The position numbers were made by a program, and so were the translations under genes. Below the pieces are notes generated by a model. That model was not told the DNA's origin and searched no databases. It saw only the letters and a program-made list of their open reading frames with translations. Shown here piece by piece: positions 1 through 6,689 of a stretch of DNA of 51,343 nt. The DNA comes from Adlercreutzia shanghongiae (GTDB lineage Bacteria > Actinomycetota > Coriobacteriia > Coriobacteriales > Eggerthellaceae), in assembly GCF_035830635.1 (NCBI RefSeq), contig NZ_JAYMFI010000005.1, positions 1 to 51,343 on the forward strand, written 5' to 3'. The stretch's first letter is position 1; each line of letters starts with the position of its first letter.

Positions 1-213
1 GGGGTGCCGCTTGTGAGGTTTTGGGGTACTGCGGCCTGCCGGGAGGGACGTATCGCCAAATTAACGGCATTATCCCTTATAATTAAGCAGACTTGCTTCG
101 CGGCGCCAACAGGCGACGCGTGGCGGGGGCGCCTTGTTCGGCTTGGCTGGCATGGCGGGAAAAGGCAATCGTGGCGTCAAAAGGGCGCCGCTTAAGCTTT
201 AAGGAGAAGTAAG
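1..213. other. Leader region upstream of ppdK
   Basis: No convincing gene is seen here. A 63-codon open frame exists, but its composition is arbitrary and it has no ribosome-binding site. A perfect TATAAT lies at 78-83, without a good -35 box at 16-18 bp, so a ppdK promoter there is only a weak candidate. The AAGGAGAA at 201-208 is the ppdK Shine-Dalgarno site. Confidence 0.5.
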
Positions 214-2934
214 GTGACAGAAGCAGTGAAGCGCGTCTACGCCTTCGGCAAGGACGCCAACGGGAACAATGTGACCGAGGGCAACACCGAGATGAAGTGG
301 GTGCTCGGCGGCAAGGGCGCGAACCTCGCCGAGATGGCCAACATCGGTCTGCCGGTGCCTCCCGGATTCACCATCACGTGCCAGACCTGCATGGAGTACG
401 CCAACGCTGGCAACGTGTGGCCGGAAGGCGCGCTTGACACCATCGCCGAGTACCGCGCCGATCTGGAGGAGCGCATGGGCAAGAAGCTCGGCGACGCCGA
501 AGATCCGCTGCTCGTGTCCGTTCGCTCCGGCGCTCCCTTCTCCATGCCCGGCATGATGGACACGGTGCTCAACCTGGGCCTGAACGACGAGTCCATCAAC
601 GGCCTCATCAAGCAGACCGAGAACCCGCGCTTCGCCTGGGACTCCTACCGCCGCTTCATCCAGATGTTCTCCAACGTCGTGATGGGCCTCGACGGCGACC
701 TGTTCGAGAACGCCATCGTCGCCATGAAGAACGACCGCGGCGTCTCCTCCGACACCGACCTGACCGCCGAGGATCTGACACAGCTCGTCGACGAGTTCAA
801 GGCCATCTTTGCCGAGAACGTTGACGGCGACGCCTACCCGACGCTCGTGGTTGATGGCGAAGTCGCCTTCCCGCAGGATCCCATGGTGCAGCTGCAGCTG
901 GCCATCGAGGCCGTCTTCGGCTCCTGGAACAATCCCCGCGCGGTCCTCTACCGCCAGAAGGAGAAGATCGCCGACGATCTGGGCACTGCCGTCAACGTGC
1001 AGTCCATGGTGTTCGGCAACAAGGGCGAGACGTCCGCGACGGGCGTGGCCTTCACCCGCAACCCCGCCAACGGCGAGCGCGAGTTCTACGGCGACTACCT
1101 GGTGAACGCCCAGGGCGAGGACGTCGTGGCCGGCATCCGCAACACGAGCCCCATCGCCGAGCTGAAGGAAGTGGAAGGCCTGGAAGAGGCCGGCGCTCAG
1201 CTGGAGGAGATCTTCGGCGTGCTGGAGAACCACTTCCGCGATATGTGCGATATCGAGTTCACCATCGAGCAGGGGAAGCTGTGGATGCTGCAGACCCGCG
1301 CCGGCAAGCGCACCGCCGCCGCTGCGCTGCGCATCGCCATCGAGATGGAGAAGGAGGGCCTCATCTCCAAGGAGGAGGCCATCATGCGCGTGGCTCCCGA
1401 CCAGCTCGACCAGCTGCTGCACCCGCAGTTCGATAAGTCCGCCACCTACGACGTGGTGGCCCGCGGCCTGAACGCGAGCCCGGGCGCCGCGGTGGGAGAG
1501 GCCGTGTTCTCCGCCGCCGACGCCGTGGCCGCCGCCGAGGCCGGCCGCAAGTGCGTGCTCGTGCGCTGGGAGACCAACCCCGACGATCTGGCCGGCATGA
1601 TCGCCGCCGAGGGCATCCTCACCTCCCATGGCGGCAAGACGTCGCATGCGGCCGTTATCGCCCGCGGCATGGGCGCTCCCTGCGTCTGCGGCGTGGAGGC
1701 CTTAAAGATTGACGCTGCCAAGAAGGAGGCCGCCATCTCCGGTACCGACCTGGTCATCCGCGAGGGCGACATGATCTCCATCGACGGTACCACCGGCATC
1801 GTGGTGCTCGGCGCCGTGGAGCTGGTCATGCCCGAGCTCACCGGCGACCTTGACACCATCCTCGAGTGGGCCGACGAGGTTCGCACCCTGGGCGTGCGCG
1901 CCAACGCCGACAACCCCGAGGACGCCCAGCTCTCCCGCGACTTCGGCGCCGCCGGCATTGGCCTGTGCCGCACCGAGCACATGTTCCTGGGCGATCGCAA
2001 GCAGATCATCCAGACCTTCATTCTGAACGACGACGAGCTCATCCGCGAGAAGGCCGTCTCCGACCTGTTCGAGGCTCAGGTGGGCGACTTCTACGGCATG
2101 TTCAAGGCCATGGACGGCCTGCCGGTCATCGTGCGTCTGCTCGACCCGCCGCTGCACGAGTTCCTCGAGAGCCCGCGCGAGCTGGCTGTGGAAATCGCGA
2201 AGATGGAGGCCACCGGTGCTTCCGCCGACGCCATCGCCGAGAAGCGCGATCTGCTTGAGAAGATCGACGGCTTTGCGGAGCAGAACCCGATGCTGGGCAT
2301 GCGCGGCTGCCGTCTGGGCATCGTGTACCCCATCCTTCCCGAGATGCAGGTACGCGCTATCGCCACGGCGTGCGCTCAGCTGCAGAAGGAAGGCCTCTCG
2401 CCCAAGCCCGAGATCATGATTCCGCTTGTGTCCGTGGTGGACGAGCTTGCGAAGCTGCGCGGCGTGGCTGAGGCGGTCATTGCCGATGTGTCCGCCGAGG
2501 AGGGCGTCGAGCTGGACATTCCCGTTGGTACCATGATCGAGCTGCCCCGCGCGGCCATCACGGCCAACGAGATCGCCACTCAGGCCGACTTCTTCTCCTT
2601 CGGCACCAACGACCTCACCCAGACCACCTTCGGCTTCAGCCGCGACGACGTGGAGGGCGAGTTCGTGCCGCAGTACCTCAACGAGCATCTGCTGCCCTAC
2701 AACCCGTTCGCTACCATCGACGCCGGTGTGGCGAAGCTGGTGGAGATGGGCGTGGCCCTGGGTCATGAGGGCAACCCCGACATCGTCTGCGGTGTCTGCG
2801 GCGAGCACGGCGGCGATCCGGAGAGCATCCATACGTTCAACCGCATTGGTCTGGACTACGTGAGCTGCTCGCCCTATCGCGTGCCGGTGGCCCGTCTGGC
2901 CGCCGCTCAGGCCGCCATCAAGCAGGCCTAAGCG
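214..2934 (+). CDS. ppdK: Pyruvate, phosphate dikinase
   Basis: This enzyme interconverts pyruvate + ATP + Pi and PEP + AMP + PPi in the cytosol, linking glycolysis and gluconeogenesis. The 905-residue protein is full length (family about 870-900). The N-terminal nucleotide-binding domain opens with LGGKGANLAEM (residues 31-41). The swivelling phosphohistidine domain carries GGKTSHAAVIARG with catalytic His478; the adjacent Thr476/Ser477 match the positions regulated in plant enzymes. The C-terminal PEP/pyruvate barrel has GMRGCRLG (about 695-702), GTNDLTQ (797-803) and CGEHGGDP with catalytic Cys862. The start is GTG, placed 5 bases after AAGGAGAA, which decides it over other candidates. The stop TAA is followed within 30 bp by a strong terminator, so the gene appears monocistronic at its 3' end. 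The family assignment is secure. Confidence 0.98.
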
Positions 2935-2958
2935 TAACTGCTGCTAGTAGTTTTTGGA

Positions 2959-3003
2959 GCAGAGTCACCCGCGCTGTGAGGCAGGGTGGCTCTGCTCTTT
3001 TCT
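2959..3003 (+). terminator. Intrinsic terminator of ppdK
   Basis: A 12-bp stem is formed by 2959-2970 and 2984-2995 (one G-U pair), with a 13-nt loop and the T-rich tail TCTTTTCT. Positions 2967-3003 match the terminator of the second small RNA at 3247-3283 at 34 of 37 bases, so the two share an origin. Confidence 0.9.
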
Positions 3004-3005
3004 GT

Positions 3006-3033
3006 TTGACAGCGCGGTAGAGCGCGTTATAAT
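3006..3033 (+). promoter_or_regulatory. Promoter of small RNA 1
   Basis: TTGACA (3006-3011), a 16-bp spacer and TATAAT (3028-3033): both boxes are perfect sigma-70-type consensus. No open reading frame follows before the terminator at 3098, so the product should be a noncoding RNA starting near 3040. Confidence 0.85.
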
Positions 3034-3039
3034 CGATAA

Positions 3040-3146
3040 AGAAATGTCAGGTGGACACCTTGGGTAGGACGGCCGCCTCACGTTTCACTACAAGTGTGAA
3101 GAGGGGCCGTTCCGCCGGTTGGCGGGGCGGCCACTCTTCGTTTTTG
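3040..3146 (+). ncRNA. Small RNA 1, antitoxin-like, tandem copy 1
   Basis: A transcript of about 106 nt is predicted between a consensus promoter and a strong terminator. The only ATG (3044) reaches a stop after seven codons. Predicted folding has three parts. A stem pairs AGGTGG (3049-3054) with CCGCCT (3073-3078). A short stem pairs TCAC (3078-3081) with GTGA (3096-3099). A terminator hairpin begins with GAAGAGGGGCC. The same three elements occur in the same order in the next RNA (3184-3283), with covariation in the middle stem. GAAGAGGGGCC is complementary, with one bulge, to the 5' leader of the small peptide gene at 3272-3364, so this RNA may act as a second antitoxin. It could also be the survivor of a duplicated locus that lost its toxin. 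I do not recognise it as a known RNA family. Confidence 0.7.
3098..3146 (+). terminator. Intrinsic terminator of small RNA 1
   Basis: A stem of about 19 bp (3098-3116 with 3121-3139, a few wobble pairs and mismatches) is capped by GGTT and followed by GTTTTTG. Confidence 0.9.
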
Positions 3147-3149
3147 GCG

Positions 3150-3177
3150 TTGACGGTGGGGGAAATGGAGCTATAAT
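3150..3177 (+). promoter_or_regulatory. Promoter of small RNA 2
   Basis: TTGACG (3150-3155), a 16-bp spacer and TATAAT (3172-3177). The spacing is the same as in the promoter of small RNA 1. It begins 4 bp after that RNA's terminator tail. Confidence 0.85.
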
Positions 3178-3183
3178 ACACAG

Positions 3184-3283
3184 CAGGTGGTTGCCGCGGC
3201 TACGGCTGGCCGCCTCGCAAAATTTTCAGTATTGCGAAGAGGGGCCATCCGCGCCGTGAGGCAGGGTGGCTCTACTCTTTTCT
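3184..3283 (+). ncRNA. Small RNA 2, candidate type I antitoxin
   Basis: A transcript of about 100 nt lies between a near-consensus promoter and a terminator. Its parts are a stem AGGTGG (3185-3190)/CCGCCT (3210-3215), a stem TCGCAA (3215-3220)/TTGCGA (3232-3237), and a terminator containing GAAGAGGGGCCATCC (3236-3250). Its 3' end overlaps the 3' end of the convergent peptide gene at 3272-3364. The block at 3236-3250 recurs as a direct repeat, GAAGAGGCGGCCATACC, at 3381-3397 in the leader of that gene. The RNA can therefore pair with the toxin message both at the overlapping ends and just upstream of its Shine-Dalgarno site. Overlapping convergent ends plus dispersed direct repeats is the known layout of the par/Fst type I locus of plasmid pAD1. 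The antitoxin role is inferred from this layout. Confidence 0.72.
3239..3283 (+). terminator. Terminator of small RNA 2
   Basis: GCCATCC pairs with GGGTGGC around the loop GCGCCGTGAGGCA. AGAG/CTCT closes the base and TTTTCT follows. On the opposite strand the same hairpin falls at the end of the peptide gene, so it may also shape that transcript's 3' end. Confidence 0.75.
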
Positions 3284-3364
3284 ACGAGCAGTCAAGTCGA
3301 TAGAAATTCGTATGAGCTCAATTACTACAATGCAAAACGTTAGTAGCTCTTGCAAAGACACCAT
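3272..3364 (-). CDS. Small hydrophobic peptide, candidate type I toxin
   Basis: The predicted 30-residue peptide starts MVSLQELLTFCIVVIELIRI and ends in the charged tail ARRKE. A short hydrophobic segment followed by a basic/charged tail is the usual form of Fst/Hol_Tox-type membrane toxins. Glu15 and Arg18 interrupt the hydrophobic stretch, which is atypical. A perfect Shine-Dalgarno AAGGAG (3370-3375) sits 5 bases before the ATG and supports translation. The gene converges with small RNA 2 and overlaps its terminator. Its leader carries a direct repeat matching both small RNAs. The leader can also fold through AGGTGG/CCGCCT close to the ribosome site. The gene is too short for routine gene callers. 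No named family can be assigned without a search, so the toxin role is inference from size, composition and layout. Confidence 0.65.
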   Translation of the reverse strand: MVSLQELLTFCIVVIELIRISIDLTARRKE

Positions 3365-3380
3365 GGCTGCTCCTTCCAGA

Positions 3381-3397
3381 GAAGAGGCGGCCATACC
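3381..3397. repeat. Direct repeat in toxin leader matching the antitoxin RNA
   Basis: The + strand sequence GAAGAGGCGGCCATACC repeats GAAGAGGGGCCATCC of small RNA 2 (3236-3250), with two single-base insertions. The first 11 bases of the latter also occur in small RNA 1 (3098-3108). Because the toxin message is read from the - strand, this is an antisense pairing site 5 nt upstream of its Shine-Dalgarno. Confidence 0.75.
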
Positions 3398-3410
3398 ACC
3401 TGCTTAGCTC

Positions 3411-3439
3411 ACTATAGCACATCTATAACACAAACAAAA
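3411..3439 (-). promoter_or_regulatory. Candidate promoter of the first small toxin
   Basis: Reading the - strand, TATAGT is the -10 box (3411-3416) with a weak T-rich -35 region 16-17 bp upstream (about 3433-3439). The predicted leader is about 40 nt (start near 3404) and contains the small-RNA pairing block and AAGGAG. The promoter is back to back with whatever drives mtnA. Confidence 0.5.
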
Positions 3440-3462
3440 GTACTATTTATGAGAGATTCGAC

Positions 3463-4554
3463 ATGGAATTAGCGTTGAATAATTTGCCGCGAACGATAGC
3501 GGTGGAGCTTGAGGGGGGAGTGCCGTCCATAGTGCTGGTGGACCAGTGCCGGCTGCCGGGCGAGCTTGTCTACCTGCGCACTTCTGATTGGCGCGAGCTC
3601 GTCGATGCGGTGAAGACCCTTGCCGTGCGGGGCGCTCCGGCCATTGGCGTCGCAGGAGCTGCGGCGGTTATGCTGGCCGCGTTCGAATATGCCGATGGTG
3701 ACGGCTTCGATCGGCTTCTTGCGGAGGCGGCGCGGGCCATTGCTGCGGCGCGTCCTACGGCGGTCAACTTGGTTTGGGGCGTGAATAAAGCCCGCGAGGT
3801 TGTCTCTGAGGCCCGACAGGCGGGGGCATCGCTCCAGGCAGATTCCAACGCCCGACAAGCGGGGGCATCGCCTCGAGAGACGGCTGTGGCGCTCTACCGG
3901 CTCACTGAGGACCTCATCGCTGAGGACGAGACGGTGAACCGTCGCATCGGGTCTCATGGCGCAGCGCTGCTTCGCGGCCTTGCTGCGTCGGGCGAGCATG
4001 TGCGTCCGCTCAACATTCTCACTCATTGCAACGCCGGGAGTTTGGCTACGGCGTTCTATGGCACCGCGCTGGGCGTTGTCTATGCATCTGCACAAGAAGG
4101 TCTTGTCAATCGCGTGTATGCCGATGAGACGCGGCCTGTTAATCAGGGGGCGCGTCTTACGGTGTGGGAGCTTGCTCAGGCGGGGGTGCCCGTGACGTTG
4201 CAGTGCGATAACATGGCAGCGTCTCTTATGGAAAAAGGCCAGGTAGATGCCGTTATTGTCGGAGCCGACCGTATTGCGGCCAATGGGGATGCTGCGAATA
4301 AAATCGGCACGCTGGGCCTTGCGGTGCTCGCCAATTTCTATGGAATTCCATTTTATGTGGCTGCACCAATGAGTACCATCGATTGCTCAACGAAGTCGGG
4401 GGCCGATATTCCCATCGAAGACCGCGACCGTGCCGAGGTGCTGCCCGATCCCATCCCTGGCGTAGAGGTGCGCAACCCCGCTTTCGATGTTACGCCCTAC
4501 CGTCTTATCACCGCTATCGTCACCGAAGAGGGTGTGTGGGAGCCTGCCCGCTAG
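3463..4554 (+). CDS. mtnA: S-methyl-5-thioribose-1-phosphate isomerase
   Basis: The enzyme converts methylthioribose-1-phosphate to methylthioribulose-1-phosphate in the methionine salvage pathway. The 363-residue protein is of family length. Family motifs are RGAPAIG (56-62), RPTAVNL, THCNAGSLAT with catalytic Cys189, YADETRP, CDNMAASLM and GADRI with catalytic Asp269, followed by NKIGT. An unusual in-frame insertion near residues 117-136 contains ARQAGAS twice, encoded by two nearly identical 21-bp blocks. The last codons (VWEPAR, stop) lie inside the first unit of an 80-bp tandem repeat array. The related ribose-1,5-bisphosphate isomerase and eIF2B-like proteins are less likely given these motifs. 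No other salvage gene is adjacent. The ribosome site before the ATG is weak (GAGAG). Confidence 0.95.
   Translation: MELALNNLPRTIAVELEGGVPSIVLVDQCRLPGELVYLRTSDWRELVDAVKTLAVRGAPAIGVAGAAAVMLAAFEYADGDGFDRLLAEAARAIAAARPTAVNLVWGVNKAREVVSEARQAGASLQADSNARQAGASPRETAVALYRLTEDLIAEDETVNRRIGSHGAALLRGLAASGEHVRPLNILTHCNAGSLATAFYGTALGVVYASAQEGLVNRVYADETRPVNQGARLTVWELAQAGVPVTLQCDNMAASLMEKGQVDAVIVGADRIAANGDAANKIGTLGLAVLANFYGIPFYVAAPMSTIDCSTKSGADIPIEDRDRAEVLPDPIPGVEVRNPAFDVTPYRLITAIVTEEGVWEPAR
3811..3870 (+). repeat. Duplicated 21-bp block inside mtnA
   Basis: Two blocks, 3811-3831 and 3850-3870, differ at one base and both encode ARQAGAS. They are 39 bp (13 codons) apart, so the reading frame is kept. They lie between the RPTAVNL and THCNAG core motifs, probably in a surface loop. 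Confidence 0.9.
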
Positions 4555-4876
4555 CGCTGGGAGGGGAGCCCGCGCATAGTGTGCCGGTGCCCGGCGGAAG
4601 GCTCCCTCGGGGTGTGTGGGAGCCTGTCGGCTAGCGCTGGGAGGGGAGTCTGCGCATCGTGCGGCGGTACTTGGCGGAAGGCTCCCTCGGGGTGTGTGGG
4701 AGCCTGTCGGCTAGCGCTGGGAGGGGAGTCTGCGCATCGTGCGGCGGTACTTGGCGGAAGGCTCCCTCGGGGTGTGTGGGAGCCTGCCCGCTAGCGCTGG
4801 GAGGGGAGCCCGCGCATAGTGTGCCGGTGCCCGGCGGAAGGCTCCCTCGGGGCGTGTGGGAGCCGGTCGGCTAGGC
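4531..4876. repeat. 80-bp tandem repeat array, ABBA order
   Basis: Four complete 80-bp units start at 4531, 4611, 4691 and 4771, and a partial fifth starts at 4851. Units 1 and 4 are identical to each other (variant A), and units 2 and 3 are identical to each other (variant B). Each junction holds GGCTCCC and GGGAGCC about 11 bases apart, able to form a hairpin but without a T-run. Unit 1 includes the last codons and stop of mtnA, so the array looks like an expansion of that gene's 3' end. Short open frames through the array only reflect the repeat. There are no variable spacers, so it is not CRISPR. Confidence 0.95.
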
Positions 4877-4899
4877 TTGGCAGAATCCTAAAATCCCTA

Positions 4900-4927
4900 T
4901 AGACAGCATAACATTATATGTTATAGT
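4900..4927 (+). promoter_or_regulatory. Promoter of the parA operon
   Basis: TAGACA (4900-4905), a 16-bp spacer and TATAGT (4922-4927). The predicted transcript starts near 4934. That leaves almost no leader for an ATG at 4939 and favours the ATG at 4990 as the parA start. Confidence 0.6.
4908..4924. promoter_or_regulatory. Palindromic operator candidate in the parA promoter
   Basis: ATAACAT-TAT-ATGTTAT is a perfect 7+3+7 inverted repeat occupying the promoter spacer and touching the -10 box. A bound protein would block transcription. Ribbon-helix-helix partners of ParA often repress their own operon at such sites, so the second gene's product is the natural candidate ligand (inference). Confidence 0.6.
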
Positions 4928-4989
4928 TCCTTTACCAAATGCAGGAGCATGCGTATTGCTGCGCCCGCAGGCGCGGCAGGGAAGGGACG

Positions 4990-5754
4990 ATGATGATTAC
5001 ACTGGCGGCGGCCTCCCAGAAGGGCGGCGTTGCGAAAACCACGACCAACCTGGCCATCGGCGCGAAGCTGGCCGAGGACGGCGCGCGGGTCCTTTATATC
5101 GACCTCGATCCGCAGATGAACCTCTCCACTACGCTGAAGGCCACCACGGCCGGCGTGCTCTCGTCGCTGGACGTGCTCACCGGCGACGCCACCATTGCCG
5201 AGGCGGCCCAGACCGTCGACAACTACGACGTAGTGCCCGCCAGCCGCCTGAATGGCAAGGCGGACGACCTCATGTCCTCGGTGGGGAAGGACTATCGTCT
5301 GCGCAAGGCCCTGGAGGCCGTGGCCGACCGCTACGACTTCGCGATTCTGGACACCCCGCCGGCCTTGGGCACGCTCACCGTGAACGCGCTCACCGCAGCC
5401 TCTTGGGTCGTCATTCCGGCCCAGGCCGACGCCTACTCGCTCGACGGCGTCACCGACCTGGCCGCCACCATCCAGGCCATTCGCGAGTACACCAACCCCG
5501 ACCTGCGCATCGCCGGCATCCTGCTCACGCGCTACAACCCGCGCACCTCTATTTCGAAGATCATCCACGAAGACGCCGAGGCCATGGCCGCCGAGCTTGA
5601 AACCAAGGTGTTCAAGGCCTGGATTCGCGAGGCCACGGTCATCAAGGAGGCCCAGGCCGTCAAGCAGCCCATCTTCGCCTACGCGCCTTCCAGCAAGGTG
5701 GCCTACGACTACCGGTTCTTCATCGACGAGCTTCTGGAGGACGTCAATGGCTAA
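4990..5754 (+). CDS. parA: ParA-family partition ATPase
   Basis: A 254-residue P-loop ATPase of the ParA/Soj type, which segregates DNA or other cargo by ATP-dependent nucleoid binding. The deviant Walker A motif KGGVAKTT is at residues 11-18, followed by YIDLDPQMNLS (about 36-46) and the Walker B-like AILDTPPALG (118-127). The C-terminal part is a normal ParA core, with no N-terminal DNA-binding domain (the short type Ib form). The chosen start follows AGGGAAGGGACG; an upstream ATG at 4939 would add 17 odd residues and nearly coincide with the transcript start. The next gene overlaps the end by 8 bp, so the two are translationally coupled. A chromosomal Soj usually sits with ParB near the origin. 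Here the partner is RHH-like, as on plasmids and integrated elements. Confidence 0.9.
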   Translation: MMITLAAASQKGGVAKTTTNLAIGAKLAEDGARVLYIDLDPQMNLSTTLKATTAGVLSSLDVLTGDATIAEAAQTVDNYDVVPASRLNGKADDLMSSVGKDYRLRKALEAVADRYDFAILDTPPALGTLTVNALTAASWVVIPAQADAYSLDGVTDLAATIQAIREYTNPDLRIAGILLTRYNPRTSISKIIHEDAEAMAAELETKVFKAWIREATVIKEAQAVKQPIFAYAPSSKVAYDYRFFIDELLEDVNG

Positions 5755-6379
5755 GAAAGACCTGCGCGCCCAGATGGACGCCGCCCGTGCGGCAGCCGCC
5801 TTTATCGGTGCCGCCCAGGAAGAGCTGAGCACGCCTGCGACGGCGGACGCGCCCGAAGAAGCCGAGCGCGCCGCCGCCGAGCACGCCGCCGTCGAGCGCG
5901 CGGCCGTCGAGAGCGATGAGCCCAAGCCGGCCAAGGCCAAGCCGGCCCGAACCCGTCAGGTAAAGAGCGCCGCATCGGATGTGACCCTGCCGGCCAGCAC
6001 GCCCGATTTCTTCGTGGAAGACTACGACGAGCCCGCCGCGCCAGCAGTGGCCGCAGTAGAGCCCGTGGCGGCCGACAAGCCCGCCTCGGCGCCTGCAGAC
6101 AAGCCCAAGCCCGCTCGCGCACGGAAGCCTCGCAAGAAGGCCGCTGAAGTAGAGCCCGAGCTTGAGGCCGACGCCTCGGGCGCGCGCATGACGGCCCAGG
6201 TGCTCGTCCCCATGACGGCCGAGCAGCGCGAGCATGCGGATTTGCTTGCCTCCGTCATGAAGATCACCAGGGCCGAGGTGATGCGCCAGGCGCTCGACGA
6301 GTATTGGGAAAGCCATAAGGGCGAACTACAGGCCGCCGTGGCCGCCTACGAGGCCCTCATAAAGAAACTCATGAAGTAG
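5747..6379 (+). CDS. Probable ribbon-helix-helix partner of ParA
   Basis: The 210-residue protein has a basic N-terminal segment (MAKKDLRAQMDAARAAAAF), a long middle rich in Ala, Pro, Glu and Lys that is probably disordered, and a folded C-terminal part from about residue 146. That part reads as a strand followed by two helices (MTAQVLVPMTAEQREHADL, then ITRAEVMRQALDEYW), the expected order of a CopG/ParG-type ribbon-helix-helix domain, and a final helix. In short type Ib systems such a protein binds the centromere, stimulates ParA through its N-terminus and represses the operon. Its start overlaps the parA stop. The palindrome in the parA promoter is a plausible target. The RHH call rests on pattern only. 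A small-RNA promoter begins at the base after the stop codon. Confidence 0.65.
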   Translation: MAKKDLRAQMDAARAAAAFIGAAQEELSTPATADAPEEAERAAAEHAAVERAAVESDEPKPAKAKPARTRQVKSAASDVTLPASTPDFFVEDYDEPAAPAVAAVEPVAADKPASAPADKPKPARARKPRKKAAEVEPELEADASGARMTAQVLVPMTAEQREHADLLASVMKITRAEVMRQALDEYWESHKGELQAAVAAYEALIKKLMK

Positions 6380-6408
6380 TTGAAAGTCGTTACCCCGCAT
6401 GCTACTAT
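6380..6408 (+). promoter_or_regulatory. Promoter of small RNA 3
   Basis: TTGAAA (6380-6385), a 17-bp spacer and TACTAT (6403-6408). It starts directly after the stop codon of the upstream gene. Confidence 0.7.
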
Positions 6409-6413
6409 GCAGT

Positions 6414-6497
6414 CAACGGAAAGCCCGGTCGTTTTCTCGGGCAGTGCCGTTAATGGGTTGAAGGGTCGGTCGGTCCCGCGACCGGCCCCTCTTTTTC
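6414..6497 (+). ncRNA. Small RNA 3, candidate type I antitoxin
   Basis: A transcript of about 83 nt without a plausible reading frame. The 5' hairpin has an outer stem AACGG (6415-6419)/CCGTT (6447-6451) and an inner stem GCCCG (6423-6427)/CGGGC (6438-6442). A single-stranded linker with ATGGGTTGA follows, then a strong terminator. It converges with and overlaps the end of the 51-residue hydrophobic peptide gene on the other strand. Two segments match the peptide gene's leader: ATGGGTTGA (6453-6461) is a direct repeat of ATTGGTTGA (6625-6633), and GGCAGTGCC (6440-6448) is the reverse complement of 6649-6657 and nearly self-complementary. Both could seed pairing with the peptide's message. The antitoxin role is inferred from layout. 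Confidence 0.7.
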
Positions 6498-6605
6498 CCC
6501 ACTCTTGCGTCTCTGCTCGGTGCTTTGGGTATAGAGCTTAACCGCTGCCGTTGCCAGCACCACAATGGATGTGAGCAACTTCAGTATTTGATCGGCTAGT
6601 TCCAT
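6450..6605 (-). CDS. Small hydrophobic peptide, second candidate type I toxin
   Basis: The 51-residue peptide begins MELADQILKLLTSIVVLATA, with a single hydrophobic segment at about 7-25, followed by a basic and then Gly/Pro-rich tail (TEQRRKSGEKEG onward). The Shine-Dalgarno AGGGGGTGA lies 5 bases before the ATG and decides this start over one seven codons upstream that has no ribosome site. The last 15 or so codons are antisense to the terminator of small RNA 3, which may explain the odd Pro/Gly-rich end. Single-span peptides of this size with convergent small RNAs are typical of type I toxins and of small holin-like proteins. Location next to a partition pair fits a plasmid-maintenance origin. 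The function is inferred and no family name is assigned. Confidence 0.65.
   Translation of the reverse strand: MELADQILKLLTSIVVLATAAVKLYTQSTEQRRKSGEKEGPVAGPTDPSTH
6463..6497 (+). terminator. Terminator of small RNA 3
   Basis: A 10-bp stem is formed by 6463-6472 and 6479-6488 (one G-U pair), with a 6-nt loop and CTCTTTTT after it. It lies within the last codons of the convergent peptide gene and probably also ends read-through from the par operon. Confidence 0.9.
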
Positions 6606-6624
6606 AGGCCTCACCCCCTTTCGC

Positions 6625-6657
6625 ATTGGTTGAGCCAACACGACAAGAGGCACTGCC
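6625..6657. repeat. Leader blocks of the second toxin shared with small RNA 3
   Basis: ATTGGTTGA at 6625-6633 repeats 6453-6461 at 8 of 9 bases in direct orientation. GGCACTGCC at 6649-6657 is the exact reverse complement of 6440-6448. Both lie in the untranslated leader of the toxin message. Confidence 0.6.
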
Positions 6658-6689
6658 AGCAACCGGGACTTACATCCGCTGACACAAAC

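Noticed and set aside
4..195. 63-codon + strand frame before ppdK
   Set aside because: No ribosome site, no recognisable protein character, and it covers the probable promoter region.
199..2832. Long antisense frames opposite ppdK
   Set aside because: Same codon-usage artefact; the + strand encodes an unmistakable full-length PPDK.
4383..4874. Overlapping 70-85-codon frames in and before the 80-bp repeats
   Set aside because: They are generated by the repeat itself or are out of frame with mtnA, and have no ribosome sites.
4531..4876. CRISPR array
   Set aside because: Units are contiguous 80-bp tandem repeats without variable spacers, and no cas genes are present.
4939..4989. Upstream ATG as the parA start
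   Set aside because: It would lie only about 5 nt from the predicted transcript start and lacks a Shine-Dalgarno; the ATG at 4990 has AGGGAAGGG upstream and gives a normal ParA N-terminus.
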